From: Olsenella sp. Marseille-P4559
Lineage (GTDB): Bacteria; Actinomycetota; Coriobacteriia; Coriobacteriales; Atopobiaceae
DNA: 50,412 nucleotides
Direction: 5' to 3'
NCBI RefSeq assembly: GCF_900605015.1
Contig: NZ_LR027573.1
Coordinates: 874,304 to 924,715, forward strand
The notes beneath the pieces were generated by a model. The model did not search any database. It was given only the letters and a program-made list of their open reading frames with translations, and was not told the DNA's origin. Shown in pieces: positions 1-8,165 of the stretch. Both the position numbers and the translations under genes were made by a program. Numbering within the stretch: position 1 is the first letter of the stretch; every line of letters starts with the position of its first letter.

Positions 1-930
1 ACGGCTGACGGCGATGGGCCGCCCGGCAGGCCGCGACGGCGGGGCAATGTGGATGTCGCCCCTCAGGCATGGTGGCCAGCCGGCCTAGGGGGAGGCTGCC
101 ACCATGGGACGCAGGCGGAGAGGCTGGCTCGGCCCGCACCGCCTCCATCTCGGGACGGATGCCGGGAGGCCATCCCGCTGGGCAGCGGGGCTGGATCCGG
201 GCGGCCCCATCGGGGCCAGCCGCAGGCCGGACAGGCGCCAGGGGGGCGTCGACGCGCTGCCCGGCGGGGCGGGGGGGTCCCCGGCCGTCGCCGGCCGGAA
301 GGACGACGTCGGCTCGCTCGTCGTGCGCAGGTGCCGCGCGAGGGGGGCCGGCGCCGGGTGCCCTCCAGGAAAGGCGATGAGGCACGCACGGGGGACGTTC
401 CCCGGGACGGCGGAGGACGGCCGCATGGACGCCGAGGCGGCCGCGCAGGCGGGGATCGGGGTCGGGGCGGCCGTCGGGCCGGTCGCCGAGACGGACGGCC
501 TGGGCGCCTCCGTCTCGCTGGCGTCCTCGCGGCTCGCCTACGCCACGAGGCGCGCCGCCATGGCACGCAACGGGCCCCATGCGGCGCCCCTCGAGCCCGA
601 CCCGGCCTCCGGGGCCGCAGCTCCGCTCCCGAGCCCATGGCGGCTCGCGGCGACGGCCGAGCATGGGGGGGCGAAGGGGCCCGCCGCTGCCGGCAGGGGG
701 CGCCACTGCGCGCCGTGCGCGAGGCAGGGCGCGCCCGCGCGGGCAGGGGACGCATTCTGTGGGGGGCAGCCATGCGCTCGGCCTCCCCGGCCTTCCGTCC
801 CGATGCGGAGGACATGCCTGCAAGGGGCCTTGCCGGGGAGGCCCCCGAGGCCGATCCCGGGGGGGCGGGGCCCTCCGCAGGGCCTGGGCGCCCGCCCCGG
901 GACGACGAGGCCCACCGGTGCCCGCCCGCC
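1..930. other. GC-rich stretch without a supportable gene
   Basis: This segment is extremely GC-rich and stays open in several frames on both strands, as expected by chance at such composition. None of the translations shows a recognisable domain, and the amino acid mix (Arg, Gly, Pro, Ala runs) is that of non-coding GC-rich DNA. Because an IS110-type transposase C-terminus follows directly in the plus direction, the segment may be the decayed 5' part of that transposase. I could not recognise the N-terminal DEDD catalytic domain in any frame, so this is inference only. Confidence 0.5.
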
Positions 931-1320
931 ATCCCGGGCATGGGCCCCAAGACAGCATCGGCGCCCGCCACGTCGATCGGCATGTCGCCCTTCCCCGGGG
1001 ACGGCAGGCTCGCCGCATGCCGCGGCCTCGTGCCCGCGGGCCACGGCTCGGGATCGTCCGTCAGGTCGCAGAGGGACGCCCGCGGAGGCAACAAGGCGCT
1101 CAAGAACCCCCTCGTATTCGGCTGCGACCCCCCCGTGGGGACGAAGAGGCGCTTCGGAAGGCACTGCGATGCCTGCGTGGCGCGGGGCATGGGGCACAAC
1201 AAGGCGCTCAAGGCAGTGGCACGCAAGAGGCTGCGCGTCATCCATGCGGTGATGCGCGACCGGGTGCCATATGTGGAGCCGCCGGCGGACGTTGTAGGAA
1301 AGCCGCCTGCTACGGCTTGA
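931..1320 (+). pseudogene. IS110-family transposase, C-terminal remnant
   Basis: The translation from about 931 reads IPGMGPKTAS, then LAACRGLVPAG, GNKALKNPLVF, GTKRRFG, MGHNKALKAVARKRL and VIHAVMRDRVPY. These are the helix-hairpin-helix (IPGxGPKTA) and downstream conserved blocks of the IS116/IS110/IS902 transposase C-terminal domain (family knowledge). The stop is at 1318-1320. The frame stays open far upstream but the upstream residues do not resemble the catalytic half, so only the C-terminal third is recognisable and the gene is a remnant. Several normally conserved positions are altered (for example SGSSVRSQRDARGGNK), consistent with decay. It lies at the edge of the lower-GC PTS island. 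Confidence 0.78.
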
Positions 1321-1689
1321 CAAAACTATAGGGACACCCCCCGCGAATACGGAGCTCTTTATCGTGCTAAGCGACGCCCTCCACAGTCTCTTCGGCGGAA
1401 GACCTGATGCGAAGGACGGTCAGGACGGCCTCATCCCTTGAGGCAAGCTCGAGCCCTTCTTCCAGAAGGGTTTCGCATAAGATAGTCTTCGTACATGCAG
1501 GAGCATCGAATAGTTGACGCATCGAGCCTTGAGCGTCCCCTCGACCATGCCTGTGATATCGCTCGTAACGAGTAATTCCAAGAAGAGCGCCAGAGTATAG
1601 GCGCTGACAATACTTAACGTTGCGTGCGGCGGGAGGGCCTGCATATGCAGGTCCTCCCGCCGTTCAAACTCAAAATTAGTGCATAGAGG
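1321..1689. other. Intergenic region between IS remnant and PTS operon
   Basis: The 369 bp between the transposase remnant and the end of the PTS operon hold no convincing gene. A 74-codon open frame on the minus strand (1420-1644) has no clear ribosome binding site or family resemblance and I do not call it. The only clear structure is the long palindrome at 1627-1662, described separately. Confidence 0.5.
1627..1662. repeat. 36-bp near-perfect palindrome
   Basis: The 36 bp are self-complementary around 1644/1645, with a single non-Watson-Crick pair (1637 G with 1652 T). Plus-strand RNA would form a continuous 18-bp helix using one G-U wobble; minus-strand RNA would have an A-C mismatch. 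The centre is GCATATGC, so almost no loop is left. It lies 28 bp beyond the stop of the last PTS-operon gene, so it could act as an operon-end hairpin, but no U-tract follows on either strand. It could equally be a mobile-element end or a protein-binding palindrome. Confidence 0.7.
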
Positions 1690-2235
1690 CTATGAAGCAG
1701 TGTATAGCTCCCGCGCTACCACACCGCGCGTCTTATAGCACCTCCCCAGCTTGCTGGCAAAGAGACTTCTTATGAGAGGAATGTCCTCATTCTTCATCAC
1801 CGATTTTGGAAGGACAACCATCTGGTCAGCATCTCGATAGATGATGAACTCCTGCGCAAGCTCGAAAATGGCAGAGACGTTATGCCATCCGACCTTCTCA
1901 GAATCCGGATTTCCGCTTATACGAAACTTCATCCAGTCATCGCTGATGGAGATGCTTCTGTCGCGTTCAGGCAACCCGCTGTCGCGATATTCGCGCCAGC
2001 CCCTTTCACAGGAGAAGACAAGCAGAGGTACGGAGAGAAGTACCACGATATAGCAAATCTGAACTACATTCGACAGGCTCAGTCTGCCAAAGACGTTCAT
2101 GCAGGCAAGCATGATTGCCCCGACCCATGCAGCAACCACGAAAACCAACTGGTTTCGCTTGCGTGCGAAGGCATTAAAGTAGAGCGCCTTGCGAAACGTG
2201 GGGGCATCGATCTTAAACTTGTATGTATACGTCAT
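1690..2235 (-). CDS. YcxB-like membrane protein
   Basis: This 181-residue protein has two hydrophobic segments at roughly residues 28-48 and 56-75, joined by a short loop, followed by a soluble C-terminal part. That part reads WHNVSAIFELAQEFIIYRD and then MVVLPKSVM, the pattern of the YcxB-like domain (W..i..i.E....iiy......vlPk). Members are small membrane proteins of unknown role. It is the last gene of the PTS operon, starting 23 bp after the aldolase stop, which suggests co-transcription. Its base composition is visibly less GC-rich than the chromosome around it, as for the rest of the island. Function is unknown; assignment is by motif pattern only. Confidence 0.7.
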   Translation of the reverse strand: MTYTYKFKIDAPTFRKALYFNAFARKRNQLVFVVAAWVGAIMLACMNVFGRLSLSNVVQICYIVVLLSVPLLVFSCERGWREYRDSGLPERDRSISISDDWMKFRISGNPDSEKVGWHNVSAIFELAQEFIIYRDADQMVVLPKSVMKNEDIPLIRSLFASKLGRCYKTRGVVARELYTAS

Positions 2236-2258
2236 GGTCTATCTCTCCGCACGAATCT

Positions 2259-2930
2259 CTAGTACTGGCCGTACTTCGTCTTGACGAACACCTGCATGGC
2301 GGCAACATTCTCGTCGGAGATGGGAACGTAGGTGCCGCCGGTAGCACGAATGCGCCAATAGATTTCAGCAACCATTTCCAGTACAGTGGAAACCTTGAAG
2401 GCACCATCCATATCCGCGCCGATACAGACCGCTCCATGATTGCGCAGGAGGCAGGCATTCGATTTTTTGCCCATGGCCCTTACTGCAGCATCTGCAAGTT
2501 CGACCGTCCCAGGCAGACAGTAGTCTGCGCAGCGCACAGTATCTCCAAGCGCCTGGGCCGCTTCGTCGTGAAGATTGATGGGGATATTCTCCCCCATCGA
2601 CGAGAACACCGTCGAGAAAATGGGATGGGTGTGGACGCAAGCCGAAACCTCAGGGCGAGCATTATACATACCGCGATGCAGGTCGTGCTCGATTGAGGGG
2701 CGTCTGTGTCCCTGCACAAGATTGCCTTCGAGGTCATATACATCGATATCATCGTCGACAATCTCGTGGTAATCCATGCCGCTGGGCGTGATATACATGA
2801 GTCCAGTCTCTCGATCACAGCAGCTGATATTTCCCCAGGTAGCCACGGTAAGGCCGGAGTCAATCATGCGGACACCAGACAATCTGACAAGCGTTATCAG
2901 CTCCGGCTTGATATCTTTTACGGAAGGCAT
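2259..2930 (-). CDS. Class II aldolase/adducin family protein
   Basis: At 223 residues this matches the usual length of L-fuculose-1-phosphate or L-ribulose-5-phosphate class II enzymes. Zinc-dependent family signatures are present: ATWGNISCCD near residues 30-39, the substrate loop TPSGMDY, a glutamate in PSIEHDLH, the metal-binding pair in CVHTHPIFST, and the third histidine in LLRNHGAVCIG. The fold cleaves or epimerises phosphorylated sugars. It follows the PTS permease by 30 bp, so a likely substrate is the sugar phosphate produced by that PTS. A second paralogue opens the operon (5292-6008). Which of the two does retro-aldol cleavage and which might be an epimerase or act on another epimer cannot be read from sequence alone. 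Confidence 0.88.
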   Translation of the reverse strand: MPSVKDIKPELITLVRLSGVRMIDSGLTVATWGNISCCDRETGLMYITPSGMDYHEIVDDDIDVYDLEGNLVQGHRRPSIEHDLHRGMYNARPEVSACVHTHPIFSTVFSSMGENIPINLHDEAAQALGDTVRCADYCLPGTVELADAAVRAMGKKSNACLLRNHGAVCIGADMDGAFKVSTVLEMVAEIYWRIRATGGTYVPISDENVAAMQVFVKTKYGQY

Positions 2931-2960
2931 GTAAATGAATCTCCTTCTTTCCTATCTCCG

Positions 2961-4385
2961 CTACTCGGTTGCCTCAGCAGGAACGCCGACCTGATGGTTC
3001 ACCGCAGAGTTCTCAATGAACGCATGGATGGCATCCATGTTCTTGTGGACAAGGATGTAGCAGACAACGTAGACGGCAACAACGGCAGCGATGGTGATTG
3101 GATTCTGGCTGAGGAACGCCATGAAGATGATGGCGCCAACAGGCTGGCCAAGGATAACAAGGGAGGTAATCATGCCATAGGAGCCCATATCAATGCCCGT
3201 AGAGACAGCGACCTGCGTGAAAGCAGCGCCCGTCAGCGAGCAGCAATAGAGGTCGATAATCATGAAAATCAGGCCACCGATAAAGGACTTGACAATATTG
3301 CCGTTCGAGCAAGCGACGAAAGGCTGGATGATGTAAGGAATGGCGACAAGGTCGAGCATCGGGAGCGTGAGGTTACCCGGAAGGATGAATGCGACGAGCA
3401 GGGTGACCGGCATGAGCAAGATGCCCGTAATCAGAGTTGCTGCCTCGCCGTAACCAGTAGCGTCATTCACTGCCAGGTACCATTCGCGGTTGCCCGTTCC
3501 CGCTTTCTTCATCTTCTTCTTGCCTGCTTCGGTGATAGCAGAGAAGGAGCCAGCGAAGATGCCCGAGACCTTCGGGAAGACAGCCATAACCGCAGCCGTC
3601 GCAATGCCACATGTCGTAATCTCGCCCCAGGTAGCAAGCTCACCCAGCTTATTGAAGTCGCCAATCACGCCGATAAGAAGGCCGAGGAACAGGCCGAGCG
3701 TCATTGGCTCGCCGATAAAGCCGAGCTTCTGACGAAGCGCCTGGGGGTCGGCATTGGTCTTGTAGAGGCCAAGCTTGTCAAGAAGGAGATTGAGAGGAAC
3801 GGCTATGATGCCGCAGGTTGCTGTATGAAGGGATGCGATGGAGCAGTTCGGATAGCCGTAATAGGTAGACCAACGCTTGGCAATGATCTCGGTGCACAGG
3901 AGGGTATAGAGCTGCTGCACGACCATGCATGCCATTGCAAGCCAGAAGCTACCGGTCAGGACGAAGAGGCAGGAGCCCCATGCGAAATACGAATAGTTGT
4001 TCCACAGATCGCCCGCTTGGAAGATTGTCGTATACCTGATGAGGTACAGGATGACCTGAAGCGCAATTGCAACGGCTATATAAATCATACCCACCTGATA
4101 TGAATAGGCGATGATCGAAGTCGTTTGCCAGCCAAGGTCGACAATGGGCAGGTTGATACCGACGGAGTTGATCATGTTGCTAATGATTGGCTGAAGAATC
4201 GGACTATATGTGCCAATGACCAAGGAGAAGCCCTCGAGACCAACGCCGGCCGACAAGGCGGAGAAAAAAGCCTTCTTGGGCTTCACGCCCATAGCGAGGG
4301 CAATGACGAAAATAAAAACAGGGACAAAGACCGCGGCCTTGAACGTCGTGAAGAAAAGGTTCAAGGCGTTGAGAAATGCGTCCAT
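2961..4385 (-). CDS. PTS galactitol-type permease EIIC
   Basis: A 474-residue polytopic membrane protein with about ten or more hydrophobic helices. It begins with an amphipathic N-terminus (MDAFLNALNLFFTTFKAAVF) and resembles the galactitol (Gat) EIIC family: MGVKPKKAFFSALSAGVGLEGF, WAGDL-type segments, and YGYPNCSIASLHTA. It would carry the sugar across the membrane for phosphorylation by EIIB. A good Shine-Dalgarno (AAAGGGAAAGAATG) supports the start. It lies 44 bp after EIIB and 30 bp before the second aldolase. The GatC family includes transporters for polyols other than galactitol, so the substrate is open. Confidence 0.9.
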   Translation of the reverse strand: MDAFLNALNLFFTTFKAAVFVPVFIFVIALAMGVKPKKAFFSALSAGVGLEGFSLVIGTYSPILQPIISNMINSVGINLPIVDLGWQTTSIIAYSYQVGMIYIAVAIALQVILYLIRYTTIFQAGDLWNNYSYFAWGSCLFVLTGSFWLAMACMVVQQLYTLLCTEIIAKRWSTYYGYPNCSIASLHTATCGIIAVPLNLLLDKLGLYKTNADPQALRQKLGFIGEPMTLGLFLGLLIGVIGDFNKLGELATWGEITTCGIATAAVMAVFPKVSGIFAGSFSAITEAGKKKMKKAGTGNREWYLAVNDATGYGEAATLITGILLMPVTLLVAFILPGNLTLPMLDLVAIPYIIQPFVACSNGNIVKSFIGGLIFMIIDLYCCSLTGAAFTQVAVSTGIDMGSYGMITSLVILGQPVGAIIFMAFLSQNPITIAAVVAVYVVCYILVHKNMDAIHAFIENSAVNHQVGVPAEATE

Positions 4386-4429
4386 TCTTTCCCTTTCTCT
4401 CTCTTATTGCTGATTCCCTCCTACCGGCC

Positions 4430-4732
4430 TTACTTGCCTTCCTTATGCAGAAGGTCGAGCACCTGCTCGAGGAATTCCGCGTCACCAAGACCAGTGATAA
4501 GGCCCATTGCGGAGAATGCAGGCACTCCATGGGAGTCGCCGATGGGACTGGAATTGGCGATAAAGTCATACTTGCCACGCATCAGATAGCCATCAAGCTC
4601 GGAGGGGTTGCACTCGTCGGCCTCCGCGTCATAGCCCTCGTCAGAGAGCATATCGACGATCTTGTTGGCCATCATGTGGGATGTCACGACACCAGACCCG
4701 CACACTGACAGGAACTTGACTTTCTTGGACAT
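4430..4732 (-). CDS. PTS galactitol-type EIIB
   Basis: The 100-residue protein carries the EIIB phosphorylation loop with cysteine at residue 11 in the sequence SVCGSGVVTSHM, typical of lactose/galactitol-type EIIB domains. This cysteine accepts phosphate from EIIA and passes it to the sugar. The rest fits the small Rossmann-like fold (KIVDMLSDEGY, then YDFIANSSP). It sits between EIIA (52 bp upstream) and EIIC (44 bp downstream). The start is preceded by AAGGAAGAAACC. A second EIIB paralogue without partner subunits is found at 14967-15263. Confidence 0.92.
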   Translation of the reverse strand: MSKKVKFLSVCGSGVVTSHMMANKIVDMLSDEGYDAEADECNPSELDGYLMRGKYDFIANSSPIGDSHGVPAFSAMGLITGLGDAEFLEQVLDLLHKEGK

Positions 4733-4784
4733 GGTTTCTTCCTTCTTCCTTCCTCACTATGCCGGACCCTCCGGCAAATTGACG

Positions 4785-5237
4785 CTAATTGACCCTCGGT
4801 GCCAGCAGGCCATATAGCTCGTCCGCGCTCTTTGCAGCCCGGATACTTTCAAGCAGTCCGCAGTCTTGGATAACAGCCATGATTTTCTGGAGCGTCTCCA
4901 GCTGCTTACCTGGATCTTGGATAGCAAGCATGAAAACCACTTCTGGATGCAGCGTTATTTCTGGTGAACCCATCTGCTGGAATTCGATGGGATGCGCGAG
5001 AGTTGCCACGCCCATCGATGTCTCATTTATATTCGATGCTGCACAATGTGGGATGGCGATATCAAATGCCACCGCAGGCAAGCCAGTGGGATATTCTTCT
5101 TCCCTATCGAGAATGGCCTGCATGAATGATGGCTTCACTAGGTCTTCGTCCAGAAACTCATTTGCAAGCTTGTGGAGCAAATCCTCTTTGGACGAAGCTT
5201 CCAGATTCACGTTTACAAGCTCTTTTCTTAAAAGCAT
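4785..5237 (-). CDS. PTS EIIA, fructose/mannitol/galactitol type
   Basis: The 150-residue protein is a PTS_EIIA type 2 domain: LANEFLDEDLVKPSFMQAILDREEEYPTG, then the phospho-histidine H64 in IAIPHCAA, and VVFMLAIQDPGKQLETLQKIM. It receives phosphate from HPr and donates it to EIIB. The family is usually about 145-155 residues, so this is complete. The Shine-Dalgarno (GGAGGG) lies about ten bases before ATG, a longish spacing. It is the second gene of the operon, between the first aldolase and EIIB. Confidence 0.92.
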   Translation of the reverse strand: MLLRKELVNVNLEASSKEDLLHKLANEFLDEDLVKPSFMQAILDREEEYPTGLPAVAFDIAIPHCAASNINETSMGVATLAHPIEFQQMGSPEITLHPEVVFMLAIQDPGKQLETLQKIMAVIQDCGLLESIRAAKSADELYGLLAPRVN

Positions 5238-5291
5238 ATTGAAGTTACCCTCCGCTCCATATATTGCCGACGCTCAAAGATGTCTTCACGC

Positions 5292-6008
5292 CTATGGGAC
5301 CAGGTCCTCCCCGTTCTCCCTTTCAGGCCGGCCTTTAGGCATGGCAATCGGAGCGAGCCCCATGTCCTTGCGAATGCCTTCCAGCCCGGCAACCTGCTCT
5401 GCGTCAAGTCCGCGTCCTCCCCCGAGCTGGTTCACTATAAAGTTGATGTGGGCGTAATTCTCGAGCACTTCCATGCGGGCAAAAGCTTCCCTGAGCGTCG
5501 TTCCCCATGTCAGAGCTCCGTGATTCGATAGAAGCACCGCTCCGTAGCCTTTCACATACGGAGCAATTCCATCTGGCACGTCATATGTTCCGGGCTTTGC
5601 ATATTTGGCAATTGGGACAGCGCCAATCTGGAGCATCGCTTCAGACAGAATCGGCTCGTCCAGTGGAATGCCAGCAATCGCGTAAGAAGTCGCGTAAATC
5701 GGGTGCGCATGGACTACAGCCGTGACCGTATCGCTCTCTGCGTAGACGCGCAGGTGCATCTTCACCTCGCTGGACGGCTTCGCTCCTTCAGCCGCGAGCA
5801 CTTTCCCATCCAAGTTCATCTTCACGATCATTTCTGGTGTCATGAATCCCTTGGAGATACCAGTGGGCGTCACGATGATTTCAGAGTCAGATATTTTGAC
5901 GGAAATGTTGCCGTCATTGGTTACGACATAGCCATGTTCATACATTCGTCTTCCAACTTCGACAATGGAGTGGCGCGCCTCCGCTTCAGGCATATATATC
6001 TGTTGCAT
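5292..6008 (-). CDS. Class II aldolase (fuculose-phosphate-like)
   Basis: Class II aldolase with NDGNISVKISD, the loop VTPTGISKGFM, the catalytic glutamate region KPSSEVKMH, the zinc pair VVHAHPIYAT and the third histidine SNHGALTWG. The frame is open to 6080, but I choose ATG at 6008 (MQQIYMPEAEARHSI), giving 238 residues, because a purine-rich GGAAGGGTGGTGAAGGA stretch precedes it and homologues begin there. ATG at 6038 is an alternative. It is the first gene of the PTS operon. It is more similar in architecture to canonical L-fuculose-1-phosphate aldolases than the second copy. The true sugar is not determined. Confidence 0.85.
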   Translation of the reverse strand: MQQIYMPEAEARHSIVEVGRRMYEHGYVVTNDGNISVKISDSEIIVTPTGISKGFMTPEMIVKMNLDGKVLAAEGAKPSSEVKMHLRVYAESDTVTAVVHAHPIYATSYAIAGIPLDEPILSEAMLQIGAVPIAKYAKPGTYDVPDGIAPYVKGYGAVLLSNHGALTWGTTLREAFARMEVLENYAHINFIVNQLGGGRGLDAEQVAGLEGIRKDMGLAPIAMPKGRPERENGEDLVP

Positions 6009-6236
6009 TTCCTTCACCACCCTTCCATATTTAAACATTTTCCAACAGATACAATCAATACAATGCAATATATAACGCACACTGTTGATGATGTAATAGG
6101 AATATTGTTGGTTTTCTGCCCGATGTTATTGTTTTGCCGGTGAGCGGCGATTGACGGAAAGGCTGGGGCAGCATCGGACAAAATAGGTCATCATTTATGC
6201 TTTACCAAGGTTTCTAGGCTTTCGGACTGGTGAGCT
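6009..6236. promoter_or_regulatory. Divergent promoter region, PTS operon and DeoR gene
   Basis: The 228 bp between the two divergent start codons must hold both promoters. It is AT-rich for this genome. On the minus strand a TATATT-like -10 lies near 6066-6075. Short repeated motifs of ATACAAT type (6046-6065) and ATTGTTG/ATTGTTT type (6113-6136) could be DeoR-family operator half-sites, since these regulators often bind repeats in divergent intergenic regions. No single operator is convincing by eye. Confidence 0.4.
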
Positions 6237-6998
6237 ATGATTGGTGCAGTTAGACGTCAAAAAATAGCAGAGCTCGTACACGAGAAGAAAAGCGCTTCGG
6301 TATCAGAGCTGGCAAGCATCTTCTCAGTTACCGGCGAAACCATCAGAAGGGATCTCAAGGCCCTCGAATCTGAAGGCACGCTAAAGCGCTCGTATGGCGG
6401 AGCCTATGTCCAGACCGGCGTCGACAATCTTGTGGACGTTAATATCCGCACCACCGCATACCGCGGCAGCAAAGAAGTAATCGCCTCTCGCTGCCTGCAG
6501 TTCGTAAATAACGGAGACACAATCTTCCTGGACAATTCCACCACCTGCTTCTACATAGCGAAGCTTCTCCAGGACATGCGCATAACGGTGCTGACCAATA
6601 ATCTGATGATCCTTAATTTGCTTTCAAAATGCCCCAATATCAGGCTCATTGGCATCGGCGGCAACTATTCCACCACCGAAAAAGCCTTCTATGGGCCGAT
6701 TGCAGAGCTGACGATAGGACGCTACTATGTGGATACATCATTCCTTTCCTGCCGATCGCTTTCGCTGAAGAGCGGGATTACCGATTCTACGGACCGGTGG
6801 AATGATGTGAGGAGAATTGTTCTCGAGCACTCTCAGCGCACCTATTTTGTCGCCGACTATTCCAAATTCGACAACACGTCCTTTGTTCATCTCTGCGACT
6901 TCAACGAGGTGACGGGAATCATTACCGACCACCCCTTGAGTGAAGCGTGGCGTGAGAGCCTCGACAAGACAGGCTGCATTCTGATTGACGAGGATTAG
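6237..6998 (+). CDS. DeoR-family transcriptional regulator
   Basis: The 253-residue protein has the DeoR N-terminal winged helix (RRQKIAELVHEKKSASVSELASIF, then ETIRRDLKALESEG and the wing LKRSYGGAY). A DeoRC sensor domain follows: IFLDNSTTCFYIAKLL, ITVLTNNLMIL, LIGIGGNYS, and VADYSKFDNTSF. Members are usually repressors released by a phosphorylated sugar. It is divergent from the PTS operon, which makes local autoregulated control of that operon the obvious role. The DNA-contact helix is complete. One deviation is RSLSLKSGITDST in place of the more usual D..xG...; effector choice is not predictable. Confidence 0.9.
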   Translation: MIGAVRRQKIAELVHEKKSASVSELASIFSVTGETIRRDLKALESEGTLKRSYGGAYVQTGVDNLVDVNIRTTAYRGSKEVIASRCLQFVNNGDTIFLDNSTTCFYIAKLLQDMRITVLTNNLMILNLLSKCPNIRLIGIGGNYSTTEKAFYGPIAELTIGRYYVDTSFLSCRSLSLKSGITDSTDRWNDVRRIVLEHSQRTYFVADYSKFDNTSFVHLCDFNEVTGIITDHPLSEAWRESLDKTGCILIDED

Positions 6999-7131
6999 AA
7001 CGCGCACCCAGTCAGACTTCGCGAGAAACAGAATGGTAGCGCAGCAGTCTTCCACCTGCCGCCACCTACGCTGCACTTCAGCGAACGCATAACTATATTT
7101 TGGCCTGCCTCAGAATCCTGCGGTTTTGCTG

Positions 7132-7169
7132 GCGAACGCAGAGCCTTACTTCCAATGCTCTGTGTTCGC
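7132..7169. repeat. 12-bp inverted repeat downstream of deoR-like gene
   Basis: Arms 7132-7143 (GCGAACGCAGAG) and 7158-7169 (CTCTGTGTTCGC) pair with one G-U wobble around a 14-nt loop. No U-tract follows, so a role as terminator is weak. The remaining part of 6999-7198 shows no gene. Confidence 0.5.
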
Positions 7170-7198
7170 GCCCCGCGAACTCCCGCACCCGCACGCAC

Positions 7199-7218
7199 AA
7201 GGGGGCCCGTCGACACAT
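7199..7218. terminator. Left half of a terminator hairpin split by the IS
   Basis: AAGGGGGCCCGTCG (7199-7212) is the 5' arm of a hairpin whose 3' arm now lies at 8676-8690, on the other side of the IS3 element. If 7219-8670 and one CAT copy are removed, the arms form a 14-bp stem with one bulged T, one T-G wobble and an 8-nt loop (ACACATGC), followed by TTTT in the plus direction. Before insertion this would have been an intrinsic terminator serving the deoR-like gene on the plus strand and, less well, the alcohol dehydrogenase on the minus strand. Confidence 0.65.
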
Positions 7219-7256
7219 TGAACTGCGCCCCAAAACTTGGACGGGCTAAATAGAAA

Positions 7257-8165
7257 TCAGGTTGCCAGGGCCTGGCCCCGGAACTCCTCCGGGGTCAGGC
7301 CCTTCAGTTTCACCTGCCTCCTCTTGGTGTTCCAGTGGATTGTATATTCCTCGAGGTCCGCCTTGAGGCTCTCGAAGCCCGGCCAGGTGCGCCCTCGGAA
7401 GAGCTCGTCTTTGATGTGCCCGAAGACCTGCTCGGTGGCGCCGTTGTCGAGGCAGCTGCCCTTCCTGGACATGCTCTGGACGACCCCCGCCTCCCTGAGC
7501 CTCGAGCAGTACCTCTCGTGCTGGTACTGCCAGCCCATGTCAGACCGCATCACCGGGTGCGCCCCCTCGGGGACCTTGGGCAGCAGCATGTCGAGCATCT
7601 CGCCCTGCTGGGCCATGTCCGGGTGCCTGGATATCGAGGAGGCCGGAATCCCCTTGCTGCCGAAGTCGTACACGGGCGCGAGGCAGGCCTTGCCCCAGGG
7701 CTGCCTGAACTCGGTGACGTCGGTGCCCAGCTTCTGCCAGGGCCCGCCGGCGGAGAAGTCCCTGCCCGGCACGCTCTCGAAGGCCTCGCCGACCTCCCCC
7801 TTGTACGAGTCGTGCCTGTGGTAGTCGGTCTCGCGGCGGATCCCGCAGGAAATCCCGATCTCGTGCATCATCTTGAGCACGGTCCTGTCGGCTATGGCCG
7901 CGCCCCCCTCGGCGCGCAGGCACATGGCGATCTGCCTGTGGCCGCAGCCGTTGGCGGTCCTGCCGAATATCTCGCGGGCCTTGTCCCACAGCTCCGGCCT
8001 CGTGGGCGACTTGGGGTTCTTGAGCGCCCAGTAGCAGCTCGACCTCGCCAGCCCCGCGGCCTCCAGCAGGCCCGCGAGGGGGTACTGCCCTGAAAGCCCG
8101 CTCACGATCGCCGCCTTCTCGCGGTTCGAGAGCGCTTCCCCGCCTTCAGGGCGATCGATTTTTTT
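7257..8165 (-). CDS. IS3-family transposase OrfB (made by frameshift)
   Basis: This frame carries the integrase core of the transposase. After an HTH_21-like region (YPLAGLLEAAGLARSSCYWALKN, then YGHRQ-type sequence CGHRQIAMCLRAEGG), the DDE triad can be read as D in GTDVTEF, D in MRSDMGWQYQ and E in DNGATEQVFGHIKDE. The end (IHWNTKRRQVKLKGLTPEEF) is also typical. No good independent start is seen, so it is probably translated only as an OrfAB fusion after a -1 slip at 8159-8165. The coordinates given begin at the slip site; the same frame is open further upstream. The second Asp is preceded by RS rather than the usual HS. Confidence 0.92.
   Translation of the reverse strand, partial: KKIDRPEGGEALSNREKAAIVSGLSGQYPLAGLLEAAGLARSSCYWALKNPKSPTRPELWDKAREIFGRTANGCGHRQIAMCLRAEGGAAIADRTVLKMMHEIGISCGIRRETDYHRHDSYKGEVGEAFESVPGRDFSAGGPWQKLGTDVTEFRQPWGKACLAPVYDFGSKGIPASSISRHPDMAQQGEMLDMLLPKVPEGAHPVMRSDMGWQYQHERYCSRLREAGVVQSMSRKGSCLDNGATEQVFGHIKDELFRGRTWPGFESLKADLEEYTIHWNTKRRQVKLKGLTPEEFRGQALAT

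Noticed and set aside
63-1241. Minus-strand open frame opposite the IS110 remnant
   Set aside because: Composition is Arg/Pro/Ala-rich without domain, and the plus strand carries recognisable transposase motifs.
1420-1644. Small minus-strand gene of 74 codons
   Set aside because: No Shine-Dalgarno, no family resemblance, and its start region overlaps the palindrome at 1627-1662.
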